Shown here: positions 18,437 through 28,400 of the stretch, in pieces
Layout: each line of letters starts with the position of its first letter
Position numbering within the stretch: the stretch's first letter is position 1
Source: Methylomonas paludis
GTDB lineage: Bacteria > Pseudomonadota > Gammaproteobacteria > Methylococcales > Methylomonadaceae
Length of the DNA: 64,000 nucleotides
Assembly: GCF_018734325.1 (NCBI RefSeq)
Contig: NZ_CP073754.1
Location: forward strand, 1,922,001-1,986,000
Direction: 5' to 3'
The notes under the pieces: model-generated
Told to the model about the DNA's origin: nothing
Database searches by the model: none
What the model saw: only the letters and a program-made list of their open reading frames with translations
Translations under genes and position numbers: made by a program

Positions 18437-18820
18437 TTAATAATGATATTTTAAATCACAAACCCCGGTTAAGCGACTGCCTAAAGACACATCCGGCGCC
18501 GAGTTTTGGTACAAATCCATGCCGCAATCCAGATTTACCGGCGCTTTTTTTCGATTCCCGGCCAAGAGCTGCAGATTGTCTCCAGCTTGCTGACTATGCA
18601 TATCCAGGATTGAATCAGTGGTTTTAATTTCGGTATCCGGCAAACTCAGTATCAATGGCGCAGCCTGCAGAGCCGGGGCCTGTACCTCGACCTGATTGAC
18701 CGGCGCCGGTTTGGGTGGAGCAGACTTGGCGCCGGCGGCATGAAACACCAACATAAACACCACGGCAACCGTGGTTCTGGACGGCTTGATAATTAATTGG
18801 CAAATTTCGGCAATATTCAC
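18437..18820 (-). CDS. Small exported hypothetical protein
   Basis: A 127-residue product of unknown function. An AAGGAG ribosome binding site lies 6 nt before a GTG start, which argues for a real gene. Residues about 17-33 are hydrophobic and end at AGAKSA, a probable signal peptide or anchor; then follow a proline/alanine-rich linker and a C-terminal part with only two cysteines (in LDCGMD and TGVCDLKYHY) that could form a disulfide. It lies just upstream of the binding-protein gene on the same strand with a 76-bp gap, so it might belong to that transport operon, but nothing else links them. Confidence 0.65.
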   Translation of the reverse strand: MNIAEICQLIIKPSRTTVAVVFMLVFHAAGAKSAPPKPAPVNQVEVQAPALQAAPLILSLPDTEIKTTDSILDMHSQQAGDNLQLLAGNRKKAPVNLDCGMDLYQNSAPDVSLGSRLTGVCDLKYHY

Positions 18821-19033
18821 GCTTATCTCCTTTATTTGTAACTATTGGGTGCCACAATGAACCCAGTGTCGACGCTTTCCCTGCCGATACTTTCAATTCT
18901 ACCTGGCAGCATCGACTACGTTGACGTTTGACTTTACCGCAACAGTTACCAGTATGTTGTATGCTTAGAATAAGGGTTTTTCAAAAAAGTTCAAGTAAAT
19001 TGATAGCTTGGCTATATAAGTATGAATATTAAG

Positions 19034-20917
19034 TTATTTGGCATCCAGTATTTCCCAGCGCTGATAGGCCTGGGTCAGCTCTGCTTCGGTTTTGGCCAAC
19101 TGCTCCAGAGCCAGAGCCACCAGCCCGGCATCCTGTTTGTAAAAATCAGCCGAGTTGATATTAATATTATATTCAGCCAGTTTGGCTTCCAAGTCCTCAA
19201 TCAGCTTAGGCAATTGCTCAAGTTCGCGCTGTTCCTTGAAGCTGAGTTTTTTGGCCGGGGCATTGGTTTTTGGTTTGTCTTTTTTCTGAGCTTCAGCGGC
19301 ACTGATGTCTGCCGCCAGTTTTTTATCCTGTTCGGCCTGGGCAAACCAGTCGGCATAACCGCCGATGTATTCATTAACCCGGCCATCGCCTTCAAATACC
19401 AGCACACTGGTAACCACATTATCCAGAAATGCCCGGTCATGACTGACCAGCAACAAGGTACCTTGATAATCCACCAGCTTTTCTTCCAGGATTTCCAGGG
19501 TTTCCAAATCAAGATCGTTAGTCGGTTCGTCCATGACTATCAAATTGGCCGGTTTGGTAAACAAACGCGCCAATAACAAGCGGTTTTTTTCGCCGCCGGA
19601 TAAACTTTTTACCGGCGAGCGGGCGCGGGCCGGAGCGAATAAAAAATCGGCCAGATAGGACATGACATGGCGTTTACCAGTGGGTGTATCAACAAACTCA
19701 CCGCCATCCAGTACGGTATCCGCCACCGTGATTTCCGGGTCCAGTTGCTCGCGCAACTGATCAAAATAGGCAATTTGCAGATTGGTACCCAATTCTATGG
19801 TACCGGTAGTCGGCTGTAATTGCCCCAGCAACAGCTTCAGTAAAGTCGATTTACCGGCACCATTCGGGCCGATCAGGCCGATTTTGTCACCACGATCAAT
19901 CCGTACTGAAAAATCACGGATAATGACTTTATCCTGATATTGAAAATTGACATCAACGGCTTCAACCACCTTACGGCCGGAAATTTCACCCTTGTTGATA
20001 GCCAGTTTGGCGGTGCCTTGACCAGAACGGCGCTCGGCACGCTCATCACGCAATTTCTTTAATGCCCGTACCCGGCCTTCATTACGGGTACGGCGGGCTT
20101 TCACACCCTGTCTGATCCAGACTTCTTCCTTGGCCAGTTTTTTGTCAAATTCGGCATTCTGGTTGGCTTCGTCCTCCAGCAGGGCTGCTTTACGGCGCAG
20201 ATAATCCTCGTAATTGCCGGCCCAGGATGTCAACTGTCCGCGATCCAGATCAATAATCCGGGTCGCCAGACGTTGTAAAAAAGCCCGGTCATGAGTGACA
20301 AACAATACCGCCCCGCTAAATGCCAAGATCTGTTCTTCCAACCAGGCGATACTCTCAAAATCCAGATGGTTGGTCGGCTCATCCAGCAGTAATACTTCAG
20401 GGTCTATCACCAACGCCCGCGCCAGTGCCACCCGCCGTTTCCAGCCGCCGGACAGACTGGAAACCAGTACTTCAGCCGGTAATTGCAGCTTGCTTAATAC
20501 CGCTTCCACCCGTTGCTGAAATTGCCAGCCGTTCAATGCCTCCAGCTTGTGCTGGATCTGACCCAGGGTATTCAGCGATTCTTCGCTGCCATCCATGTGC
20601 GTCAATAAATGATGATAATCCACAATCACCTGACCCAACTCACCCAGACCACCGGCCACTGCCTGATAAATAGTGTCCTCGGCTGCTAACTGCGGGGCCT
20701 GTTCCAGCCAGGCGAGGCGTAATTCCGGTTGCTGCCAAATCTCACCATGATCTGCGTGGATATCGGCGGCGATGATTTTCATCAAAGTCGATTTACCTTC
20801 ACCGTTACGGCCCAGCAAACCCACGCGTTCGCCAGGGTCTAACTGAAAGGAAGCATTGTCCAGCAAAGCATGGGTGCCAAAGGCAATCGAAACATTGGTT
20901 AAGCGAATTAAGGGCAT
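19034..20917 (-). CDS. uup: ABC-F family ATPase Uup
   Basis: Soluble ABC-F protein with two ATPase domains and no membrane part; Uup binds branched DNA and ribosomes, and its loss affects transposon excision in E. coli. The 627-residue protein has Walker A motifs GRNGEGKST (36-44) and GPNGAGKST (near 350), two LSGG signatures and the linker between domains, followed by the C-terminal coiled-coil DNA-binding extension (from about residue 540) that separates Uup from other ABC-F members. It is the last gene of the DUF447-mfnB operon and overlaps the cinA-like gene by 10 bp. Confidence 0.94.
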   Translation of the reverse strand: MPLIRLTNVSIAFGTHALLDNASFQLDPGERVGLLGRNGEGKSTLMKIIAADIHADHGEIWQQPELRLAWLEQAPQLAAEDTIYQAVAGGLGELGQVIVDYHHLLTHMDGSEESLNTLGQIQHKLEALNGWQFQQRVEAVLSKLQLPAEVLVSSLSGGWKRRVALARALVIDPEVLLLDEPTNHLDFESIAWLEEQILAFSGAVLFVTHDRAFLQRLATRIIDLDRGQLTSWAGNYEDYLRRKAALLEDEANQNAEFDKKLAKEEVWIRQGVKARRTRNEGRVRALKKLRDERAERRSGQGTAKLAINKGEISGRKVVEAVDVNFQYQDKVIIRDFSVRIDRGDKIGLIGPNGAGKSTLLKLLLGQLQPTTGTIELGTNLQIAYFDQLREQLDPEITVADTVLDGGEFVDTPTGKRHVMSYLADFLFAPARARSPVKSLSGGEKNRLLLARLFTKPANLIVMDEPTNDLDLETLEILEEKLVDYQGTLLLVSHDRAFLDNVVTSVLVFEGDGRVNEYIGGYADWFAQAEQDKKLAADISAAEAQKKDKPKTNAPAKKLSFKEQRELEQLPKLIEDLEAKLAEYNININSADFYKQDAGLVALALEQLAKTEAELTQAYQRWEILDAK

Positions 20918-22134
20918 CTGTTTTGTAAAAAGCGTCTGAGTAAATCCAGTGTTAACTGGGTGGCTTGATTTTGTTTTTGCTGCGGCGTACCGGCCACCCG
21001 ATGTTGGGCGGTCATCACAGTTTCGCCATCATATAGGGCATTATAAAGGACAACCGCCTGTCGGCGGTCCTGGAAGTGGTTTTCGGGGCCGACATACAGC
21101 TGTACCAGAACCAAATCGGTGTGATAACAGCGGTGCATCATCCCGGCCAGCTCGGTTGCTGCTGCCTCTAAATGCTCGGCATCCAGCACAATTTGCCATT
21201 TTTCCACCAGGCGGGGCAGATCCACCGCAATATCGGCGCTTCGCAACCAGGACTTGCCCAGACATTGACTGCTCAGCAATCCTTGAGTCAGGGTTTCCAG
21301 TACGGCCAGACTATAGCGGTGATGCTGCATTTGCCGGTCTATTACATCCAGCAAATCACCCTGTATGCCATCCACACCGTCAATCGCAAACACATAATCG
21401 CCGATCAATGCTGCTGTTTGGGCGATCAGCGCCTGCTTTACCGGCTCGGCAAATCCAGCAGGGAACAGTAATTTGGTCTGCACTTCATTAATGCCGGCCC
21501 GAAAGCCTAACTGCACCTCTGCCGGCAATTGCAAATCATGTAATGCCTGCTGTATCGCCGATTCGCCTATGCCTATGCTTTTAAATGTCACCAGACAATC
21601 CGGCTCCAGGACAAAACGCGCCATTAATAAGGGCTTAATACTCGTTAAGTACATGGCTTGCATTTCTGCCGGCACACCCGGTAAAAACACAAACCAGCAG
21701 CGTTGATAACACAGGGCAAAGCCCGGCGCCGTCCCCACCGGATTATCAATTCGTAGCGCAGTGGCCGGTAATAACGCCTGTTTACGATTCGATGCCGGGG
21801 TAGGGCGGGAACGGCAGCCAAAATAACTCTGTATCTGTTCCCAGGCCTGTAAGTCAAACTCCAGGCTCAGGCCGGTAGCCAAACTTACAGCCTCGGCAGT
21901 TAAATCATCCAGAGTCGGCCCCAGGCCGCCGGTGCAGATACAACAATCGGCCCGACCGGCAATTTCGCTGAACAAGGCAGTTAAGGCCGCCAGATCATCA
22001 CCCACTGCGGTATGGCGGCTAACCCGAAAACCCAGCTCCAGCAATTGCCCGGATAACCAGGCCGCATTGGTGTCCACAATCTGGCCACCCACCAGTTCCT
22101 CACCCTGGGAAAAAATCTCCGCGACCAGCTTCAT
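20908..22134 (-). CDS. CinA-like protein with a degenerate C-terminal domain
   Basis: Residues 1-170 form a MoCF-like (COG1058) domain with CTGGLGPTLDDLT and FLPGVPAEMQ blocks, known in CinA as an ADP-ribose/NMN pyrophosphatase. A middle KH-like segment follows. The C-terminal part (from about 265) is where CinA carries the PncC nicotinamide-nucleotide amidase, but the catalytic AESCTGG loop reads VLETLTQGLL (residues 278-287), so the nucleophilic serine is a threonine and the glycine pair is broken. I infer an amidase-dead or re-purposed domain. It overlaps the AEC gene by 4 bp and uup by 10 bp. Confidence 0.85.
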   Translation of the reverse strand: MKLVAEIFSQGEELVGGQIVDTNAAWLSGQLLELGFRVSRHTAVGDDLAALTALFSEIAGRADCCICTGGLGPTLDDLTAEAVSLATGLSLEFDLQAWEQIQSYFGCRSRPTPASNRKQALLPATALRIDNPVGTAPGFALCYQRCWFVFLPGVPAEMQAMYLTSIKPLLMARFVLEPDCLVTFKSIGIGESAIQQALHDLQLPAEVQLGFRAGINEVQTKLLFPAGFAEPVKQALIAQTAALIGDYVFAIDGVDGIQGDLLDVIDRQMQHHRYSLAVLETLTQGLLSSQCLGKSWLRSADIAVDLPRLVEKWQIVLDAEHLEAAATELAGMMHRCYHTDLVLVQLYVGPENHFQDRRQAVVLYNALYDGETVMTAQHRVAGTPQQKQNQATQLTLDLLRRFLQNRCP

Positions 22135-23048
22135 AACAAGCGGTACCAGATCGGCAGACTAACCAGACTCAAAGCGGTGCCCAGCGTCACCGCCGTGGCA
22201 TATAAAGAGCTGTCCAGTTTATAACGGTCGCATAAGACTATGCCCAAAATCATACTGGGCATGGCGATATCCAGCACTGCTGCGGCTTTCTGCTCTGCGC
22301 TTACCGTCATAAAAGCGGCTAGATACATGGCTGCCAGCGGCTGCAGCAGTAATTTCACCAGCAATACCGGCATGATGTAGGGCAAATTACGCCAGCGTAC
22401 CGCCCGCCAGCTTAAAGCCATACCCAAAGAAAAAATCATTAGGGGCGCCACCGCCGCCGAACATTTCTGCAACAAGCCTTCCAGCCACTCCGGTACCGGT
22501 ACTTGGGCCAGATTTAATGCTACCGCCAATATGGCTGCCAAAAACGGTGGCGCGCCTAAAAACGCCAGTACCGACATGGGTTTTTCCCGGCTATCCACTT
22601 CGCCGAAATACTTGGCCAGCATGATCCCCAGGGTATATACCACCGGTGCGGTTGCAAACAGATCAATCTGAATAACCACCGAACGCGCCCAACTGCCGAA
22701 AGTTTGTTCCAGTACCGGCAAGCCCAGATAAGTCACATTCGGAAACGCCGCTGCCAGAATCACCGCCCCGGTTTTGGGATGACTAAACCGGCACAAGCGG
22801 GCAATCAGCCAGCTCAAGGCGATGCCTAAAATGATGCACAGCGTACCCAAGGCACTGTATTGCATAGACTGCCAACCAATCTCGGCGTGCCACAAGACTT
22901 CCACGACCATCGCCGGCAGAAAAAAATAATACACGACCGAAGTCAGCACCAGCCGGGTCTGCTGGGCAGACAATCCGCCCGGCTCAGTGACTCCCCATAA
23001 CGCCCCGCACATAATCAGCGCGGTCATCTGTAATAAGGTGGTCTGCAT
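22131..23048 (-). CDS. AEC family transporter
   Basis: A 305-residue inner-membrane protein of the auxin efflux carrier family, secondary transporters for organic acids and other solutes. It shows about ten hydrophobic segments in two halves around a central loop near residue 155, the PNVTYLGLPVLE block after helix 4, and a second-half SMILGIVLCDRY. It lies 6 bp downstream of the MfnB-like gene and overlaps the cinA-like gene by 4 bp. The substrate is unknown; its place suggests an anionic intermediate of the pathway, which is speculation. Confidence 0.88.
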   Translation of the reverse strand: MQTTLLQMTALIMCGALWGVTEPGGLSAQQTRLVLTSVVYYFFLPAMVVEVLWHAEIGWQSMQYSALGTLCIILGIALSWLIARLCRFSHPKTGAVILAAAFPNVTYLGLPVLEQTFGSWARSVVIQIDLFATAPVVYTLGIMLAKYFGEVDSREKPMSVLAFLGAPPFLAAILAVALNLAQVPVPEWLEGLLQKCSAAVAPLMIFSLGMALSWRAVRWRNLPYIMPVLLVKLLLQPLAAMYLAAFMTVSAEQKAAAVLDIAMPSMILGIVLCDRYKLDSSLYATAVTLGTALSLVSLPIWYRLL

Positions 23049-23054
23049 AATTGG

Positions 23055-23756
23055 CTATCCGCACAATTCGCTGCGAACCGGCTCGGCCAACAAGGCTTTG
23101 ATCGCAGCTATTCGACTGGTATCCAGTTCTGCGGTACGGCAGGACTGATGACATAAACCACCTCTAAAACCCAGATAATCGGCCTGGAGTGGCAATAATT
23201 CACTGATATCCGCCAATTTTAAGGATCCGGCCAAACCACACAATAAGCCGGCCTGTTTACTTAAATATACAAATTCCGCTAATTCCGCAGCCGATACGAT
23301 TTGCGGCAAACTGCCTAACTGCTTATCCATGGTATCCAGCATCACCCCCCGGAACCCCGCTGCGGCCAGCAAAGCAATCACTCCAAAATCCGGTCTGGTA
23401 TCGGCAAACAGCACCGCCACCAATTGATGACCCTGGTTAGCGGCCACACTTAATGCGTTAATACAGGCCGGCCAGTCGCCGTCCGGAAAAAAACCGATTT
23501 TTACATAATCCACCCCGGTTTGCGCCATCTCCAGTGTCGCTGCTGCCAACACTGCCGGCAGCATGGGTAAATCCCCTATAGTGGCACTCACCAAGGTTCC
23601 GGACGGTAAATGGCTGACGATCTGCTTGACTGTTGCAGCGGCTAAAGCCCCCAGTGCACCGCGTGCCGGTTGTTTAAGGTCAATAATATCCACTTCAAAT
23701 TGCTCAACCAGTAAGGCTTCCGCCAGGCTGTTGACACTCGCCAGCATATAACTCAT
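23055..23756 (-). CDS. mfnB: (5-formylfuran-3-yl)methyl phosphate synthase, MfnB type
   Basis: Aldolase-like enzyme (DUF556/COG1891) that in archaea condenses two glyceraldehyde 3-phosphates to the furan precursor of methanofuran; methylotrophic bacteria carry homologues for their methanofuran-like C1 carrier. The 233-residue protein has both lysines of the archaeal active site: K28 in IIDLKQPARGALGA and K86 in VDYVKIGFF. Other family blocks are VSATIGDLP and FRGGLC. The ATG at 23756 overlaps the DUF447 stop by 4 bp; an internal ATG at 23747 is an equally good start. Presence in this gammaproteobacterial context is the strongest hint of methylotrophy. Confidence 0.92.
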   Translation of the reverse strand: MSYMLASVNSLAEALLVEQFEVDIIDLKQPARGALGALAAATVKQIVSHLPSGTLVSATIGDLPMLPAVLAAATLEMAQTGVDYVKIGFFPDGDWPACINALSVAANQGHQLVAVLFADTRPDFGVIALLAAAGFRGVMLDTMDKQLGSLPQIVSAAELAEFVYLSKQAGLLCGLAGSLKLADISELLPLQADYLGFRGGLCHQSCRTAELDTSRIAAIKALLAEPVRSELCG

Positions 23757-24319
23757 GGTTGAACCTCGGCCGGCCGGTGTTGCTCTATCAACTCAATTAG
23801 CCAACCCCAGGCTTGCCATTCCCGATCGCCAGCGGTTTTCTCCAAGCCAATACGCAAATAATCCAGTTCACTGACTATTTTCTCCCAGGGTAAGCGCCCC
23901 AGTCTGCTTACTAGTATAGCCGCCTCCAACACCGCATATTGCCCACGATTAAAGCCTTGAAACGGCTTGTGATTAGCTGTATGTATGGCCCGGCAAAACA
24001 ATTTTGGCCGTACTTCATCATCTTCAACTCGTTCCAGCACCAGTTCGGCATGCGCCAAGGCATCAGCCAGATACCAGCCACTCAGCTGCTCAGCCGCCCG
24101 TAAGGGCCAATCGCGCCGTCCGGTCAGACAACCGGCAAAAACCCGCACATCATCACAATAATTAATCACGGCAGTTTTAGTTTCCAGCAAATTGGACAGG
24201 GTTTGAGCCGGCTTAAAAGGCAAAATCACAAACTGATTCTGTACCACATGTACCCCCATAGGTGCGATATGCGCCATGCCTTGGGCGTTAATAGTGGTGA
24301 CTATGGTTTCTTGGATCAT
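23753..24319 (-). CDS. DUF447 family protein
   Basis: A 188-residue protein of the DUF447 family, proteins with a flavin-binding split-barrel-like fold found in methanogens and in bacteria with tetrahydromethanopterin-linked C1 metabolism. Seen here are ETIVTTINAQGMAHIAPMGV at the N-terminus, INYCDDVRVFAGCLTGR in the middle, and FNRGQYAVLEAAILVSRL in the C-terminal helices. Its biochemical function is not settled. It is the first gene of the overlapping operon and is coupled to mfnB by an ATGA overlap, supporting a shared role in C1-cofactor synthesis or use. Confidence 0.88.
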   Translation of the reverse strand: MIQETIVTTINAQGMAHIAPMGVHVVQNQFVILPFKPAQTLSNLLETKTAVINYCDDVRVFAGCLTGRRDWPLRAAEQLSGWYLADALAHAELVLERVEDDEVRPKLFCRAIHTANHKPFQGFNRGQYAVLEAAILVSRLGRLPWEKIVSELDYLRIGLEKTAGDREWQAWGWLIELIEQHRPAEVQP

Positions 24320-25121
24320 GGCTAGGGGAGGGCGTTAATCAGGTTGGCAGGTCATTACTATTAATGTACCAGATTTGCGGGTTGGGCGGGACAAAGCACA
24401 GCAGATTCGGGTTTGATGTGGAGCGTACCAATAGACTGGAACAGCTATTAATATGGCATATACGTGCAAAAACTATCCATTAATTTATAAAATAAATCAA
24501 TAAGTTAAAATAACTATCTATTGTAAATAATTAAGTAGTACTGTAACTATTCAGCGTTCAATTATCACTTTAAATACAGGCCGCTATAGGATGCGCTAAA
24601 CGAAGTGCAACCTCCTACGAATGAAGCTAAGTTTATGTGCTATTTCATGTAGGGTGTTTTCACTTCATGCTCAAGCTGGTCGTGATGGCAAAACGCCAAA
24701 CACCCTAAAAAGTTTTGGTGGATTGCCTAGCGGCGAAGCCACCCTAGCAGACACAAACGGCAAAAGTAGCCTCAATGAGGATCAGGCATCAAACCGGCAG
24801 ATGCACTGCTCACTTGTTTTACAAAAGCTATATTTGCGTTATATAGTTGATGCCATTTTTTGCTTAAAAAATATCCTCAACTTAAGCCAATCAACCAGCT
24901 CCCCTCTTTGAAAAAGTGGGGTTAGGGAGGGATTTGACCAAGACCTCAACAACTCCAAACATAGCCGTTACAAACCCCAGAACAGGCCAAATTGTTCCAC
25001 GGGAAACTCCTCACAAAACACATTACCCAACATTAAGTATTATTAATAATTTACATTAAAATATATTTATAATAAATTGTTTTATAACAAGTTAATTACA
25101 ATCTTAAGCTCGATAATTCAC
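24320..25121. other. Long intergenic region with repeat modules between AT-rich flanks
   Basis: I see no supported gene in these 802 bp. AT-rich tracts (about 24465-24560 and 25020-25105) surround a patchwork of repeat pieces. These are a degenerate TAACTATTCAGCG end (24544-24556); GGATGCGCTAAACGAAGTGCA (24592-24612), related to the interior of the 131-bp units; TAGGGTGTTT and its inverse AAACACCCTA (about 24649 and 24697); a GGTGG...GAAGCCACC hairpin (24717-24743); and CCCCTCTTTGAAAAAGTGGGG. A 96-codon frame from 24621 lies wholly inside this patchwork and is rejected. Confidence 0.65.
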
Positions 25122-25472
25122 TCAATAAACCAGCGCATGATCGATCAATAAGCGCCCGTCATGTTCCACAAATACTGCTTCTGCCACATATTCATCGTCA
25201 CTCAAACTGCAAAACTGCCGCCAGACAACTGCTATCGAATCCCGGCGTCGGAATAAGGCGACAAATTCACGTCGGCCAAACCAGCCCCAGCGCGCCTGAT
25301 AATCCCGGCACATCATCATCAGCCGATCTGGAGTCACTATGGCCAGCATGCGCTCGGTAAAATCCCGGCTATGCTGAGCGTGATTGATGGCGGTGGAACC
25401 GGCCATCATATTGTCCATCAGCGGCGTGATGGCGGCCAGGATTTCTGCATCGGATTTGCTTAACAGCAGCAT
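25122..25472 (-). CDS. Hypothetical protein downstream of sbcC
   Basis: A 116-residue acidic-basic mixed protein with no signal peptide or membrane helix. It starts SKSDAEILAAITPLMDN and ends with EAVFVEHDGRLLIDHALVY, a beta-strand-rich tail that resembles the end of NTF2/SnoaL-like folds, though I cannot name a family with confidence. It begins 5 bp after the sbcC stop on the same strand, so the two are almost certainly cotranscribed and perhaps coupled. The 800 bp after it hold no gene. Confidence 0.65.
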   Translation of the reverse strand: MLLLSKSDAEILAAITPLMDNMMAGSTAINHAQHSRDFTERMLAIVTPDRLMMMCRDYQARWGWFGRREFVALFRRRDSIAVVWRQFCSLSDDEYVAEAVFVEHDGRLLIDHALVY

Positions 25473-25477
25473 GAAAC

Positions 25478-28400
25478 TTAAGCCACCAGCTTGACAATAC
25501 TTAAGCCATTGGCATTTTTAATCAACTCAATCTGGGTTTTAATGCGTTTTTTTACGCCTTCTACATGCGAAATCACCCCGACAGTTTTGCCCTGCAATTT
25601 CAAACCTTCCAGCGTGTTTAAAGCCAGATACAAAGATTCCGCATCCAAATTGCCAAAACCTTCATCCAAAAACAGCGACTCTATTGCTTTACCTTGATTG
25701 GCGACATCTGCCAGGGCCAAGGCCAGCGCCAGACTTACTACAAAACTTTCTCCGCCTGACAAGGTTTTTGGTAATCTGCGCACTTTGTTTTGCTTGGCAT
25801 CTTCAATTTCCAGCGCCAGCCCATGATCACTAATAGCGCCACGTATTGAGTAGCGGCCATTGATTTTTTCCAGCACCCGATTGGCATGAGCCAATAATTG
25901 ATCGATCAATAATTGCTGGGTTTTACGGCGTAAATTACCGGGCTCGGCATGCAATTCATCGAGTTGCAATTGTGATGCCGACCAAAGCTGCTGTTGTTTG
26001 TCCAGTTCAGTCTGAATAGCAGCATACTTTTTCCGGTATTGCTGCTGTTTGGTCAAAATATTCTGCAAAGAGCGGATTTCCTGCTTGGCAATATCCACTT
26101 TTTCACTAATCAGCTTATGCATAGCCTGTAAGTCAGCACTGCTCGCTGTTGCATCTAGCGTTTCCAGTCTGATTTGCAACTCAGCGGCAAGCTGAGCTAA
26201 ATCTGTATCCAACTGGGCGGATTTAGCCAATAGTTCATGCTGTTTATGCAGCAATTGCGGCTCACGCTCCAGCAAGGCCAACAAATCATGCAGGGCGGCC
26301 AGGTCGGTCAAGCCATATTCGCTAATCTTACCGGCAATCACCAATTCCATACTGCTCAGCGCTTCCTGACGTTCTTGCCATTGGCGTTCCTGTTCAAGCA
26401 GCAGTTTTTGCTTCTCTAAAATGGCCAAATGCAAGCCCAGCGATTTTTCCCGCTGCAAATCATCCATTACCGCTGCTTGCTGCTGCTGATATTTGCCGAT
26501 GCCGGCTTGGCAAAGCTGCAACTTGCTTTGCAAAACAGCCAATTCCTCGCGCAAACCATTTTGACGTAATTCTCTGATTTGATAATCCTGGCGTCGACTG
26601 TTCAATCGGTCATAGACCGCATCTTCTTTACCTTTGGCCGGCAATTTTTCGCCCAATTTGGCTAATTGTGGTTCCAGACGGGCAATCAGGACTTTTTCCT
26701 GATTCACACTAGCCTGATAACGCTGTTCCAGCTCGGCCAGCTCCGGCGCCCGTTCCGCCCAACTGGCCTCCAACTGTTCGGCAGCCAAACGTAAACTGCC
26801 CAGTTCGGCTTGCTTCACAGCAATTTCATTTTTGGCTTTGGCATTATCACGTTGTAGCTGGGTATATTCTTCCACCAAGGCTTTGATCTTATCCTGTTCG
26901 ACAATTTCGCCACCCAGTAACTGTTTTTGCGCTGCCACATCATGAATTTCAAGACCGGCAAAGGCAATAGCCAAGCGGTTGGTCAACACCACCCATTCAT
27001 TACGTTTGTCCAGCAAAAATTTTTGCTTGGCCGTTAAATTGGTGTTTTGCTTCTGCGCTGCAGCCAATTGTTTTTGCACACTGTCCAGTGTGGTCCGCAA
27101 CACCAGAATTTTGCTGCGCTGATCGGTCAAGGCTTTTTTAGAATCAGTCTGAACAGGGGGCCGCAAAACATAAGGGTGCTGTACAGACCCACACAATTGG
27201 CAGGGCTTGCCGTCCACCAGTTTATCCCGGTAAGCATTGAGCTTTTTTAACAGCGTTTCATTGGCAATAGCCAGCTCCAGGGCTTTACCTATGTTTTCCT
27301 CGCGACCTATCTCCAGTTTCAAGCCATCCACACGCACCTGTAATTCCCCAGGATCAGCCGGCGTTTCAGTTTTGGCACCGCCAAACCAGCTTAAACCCGG
27401 CTTTTTATCACTCAGGCGCACATAAACAGCGGCAATATCCACTAGTTCCAGAAACTGCTTAACCCGGCTTTGCTGATCAAGCAATAATTCCTGTAACTCA
27501 GCCAAAGTTTTACCCTGAGTAATTGCCATCAGACTAGCTTCATTGGTGGTGATCAGCTGATTTAACTCGGTAATGCGATTTTGCCCAGCCTGCAAATCGG
27601 CCTTGGTTTTTTTGATACCGGCCTGGGTCTTTTTCGACCAGGCTGCTTGAGTTTTTTGCTGACCCTCCAATTCCAGACAGGTATTGCGCACATTACGTAA
27701 TTGCACGACATCAGGAAAATCTTGTACCAGTACTGCCTCAGCCTGATGTTCCTGCAACCAGGCGTCTACTTCACTCAGCATGGCTTGCTTCTCATGCAAC
27801 TGATACATAATCGCCTGAGCCAGCTCGGTTTCTCTGGGCAGTTCCAGCTTAATTTCGCTTAATTTCAGGGTTAAATTATCCACCACCAGTTTTTGCTGCT
27901 CAAAATTCCGCTCAGCGGCATTATCCAGGCTTACCGGGGCACCAGTGCCGGTATTCGCCGGTAACTGCTGTTGCAACAGACTCAGCTCACGCCGATAATT
28001 TTCTATATAACTGCGACTTAAAGCTACTTCTTCCTGCATCTTCTTAAGTAGTTGCAGGTAATCTTTAAACATTTCCGGGTTAGGTGCGGTGGCAATCCGC
28101 TGCAAATCGGCTTGCAACTGATCCAGTTGGTGCTGGACTAACTGTTGCTGCTCGGTAAGCCGGACATTACGCCGCTGCAGATCATCAATGACCTGCAAAT
28201 TCTGCAATTGCTCCTGAAGATTCTCCAGCTCTACATTAAGTTCAGATGACAACTCATTGAAATCATGTAAATCCTGCTCAGTTGCTTCCAAAGCTTCCAC
28301 AGTCAGCAAGGGAATTAACTCAACCTCCTGTTCCAGTTCTGCCACTGTACGGCTCAATTTGGCATGCTGATTTTCAATTTGAGCTTGATAGTCCTGATAA

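Noticed and set aside
24621-24911. 96-codon plus-strand frame in the large gap upstream of the DUF447 gene
   Set aside because: It lies wholly within repeat modules and palindromes, has no ribosome binding site and no protein-like composition.
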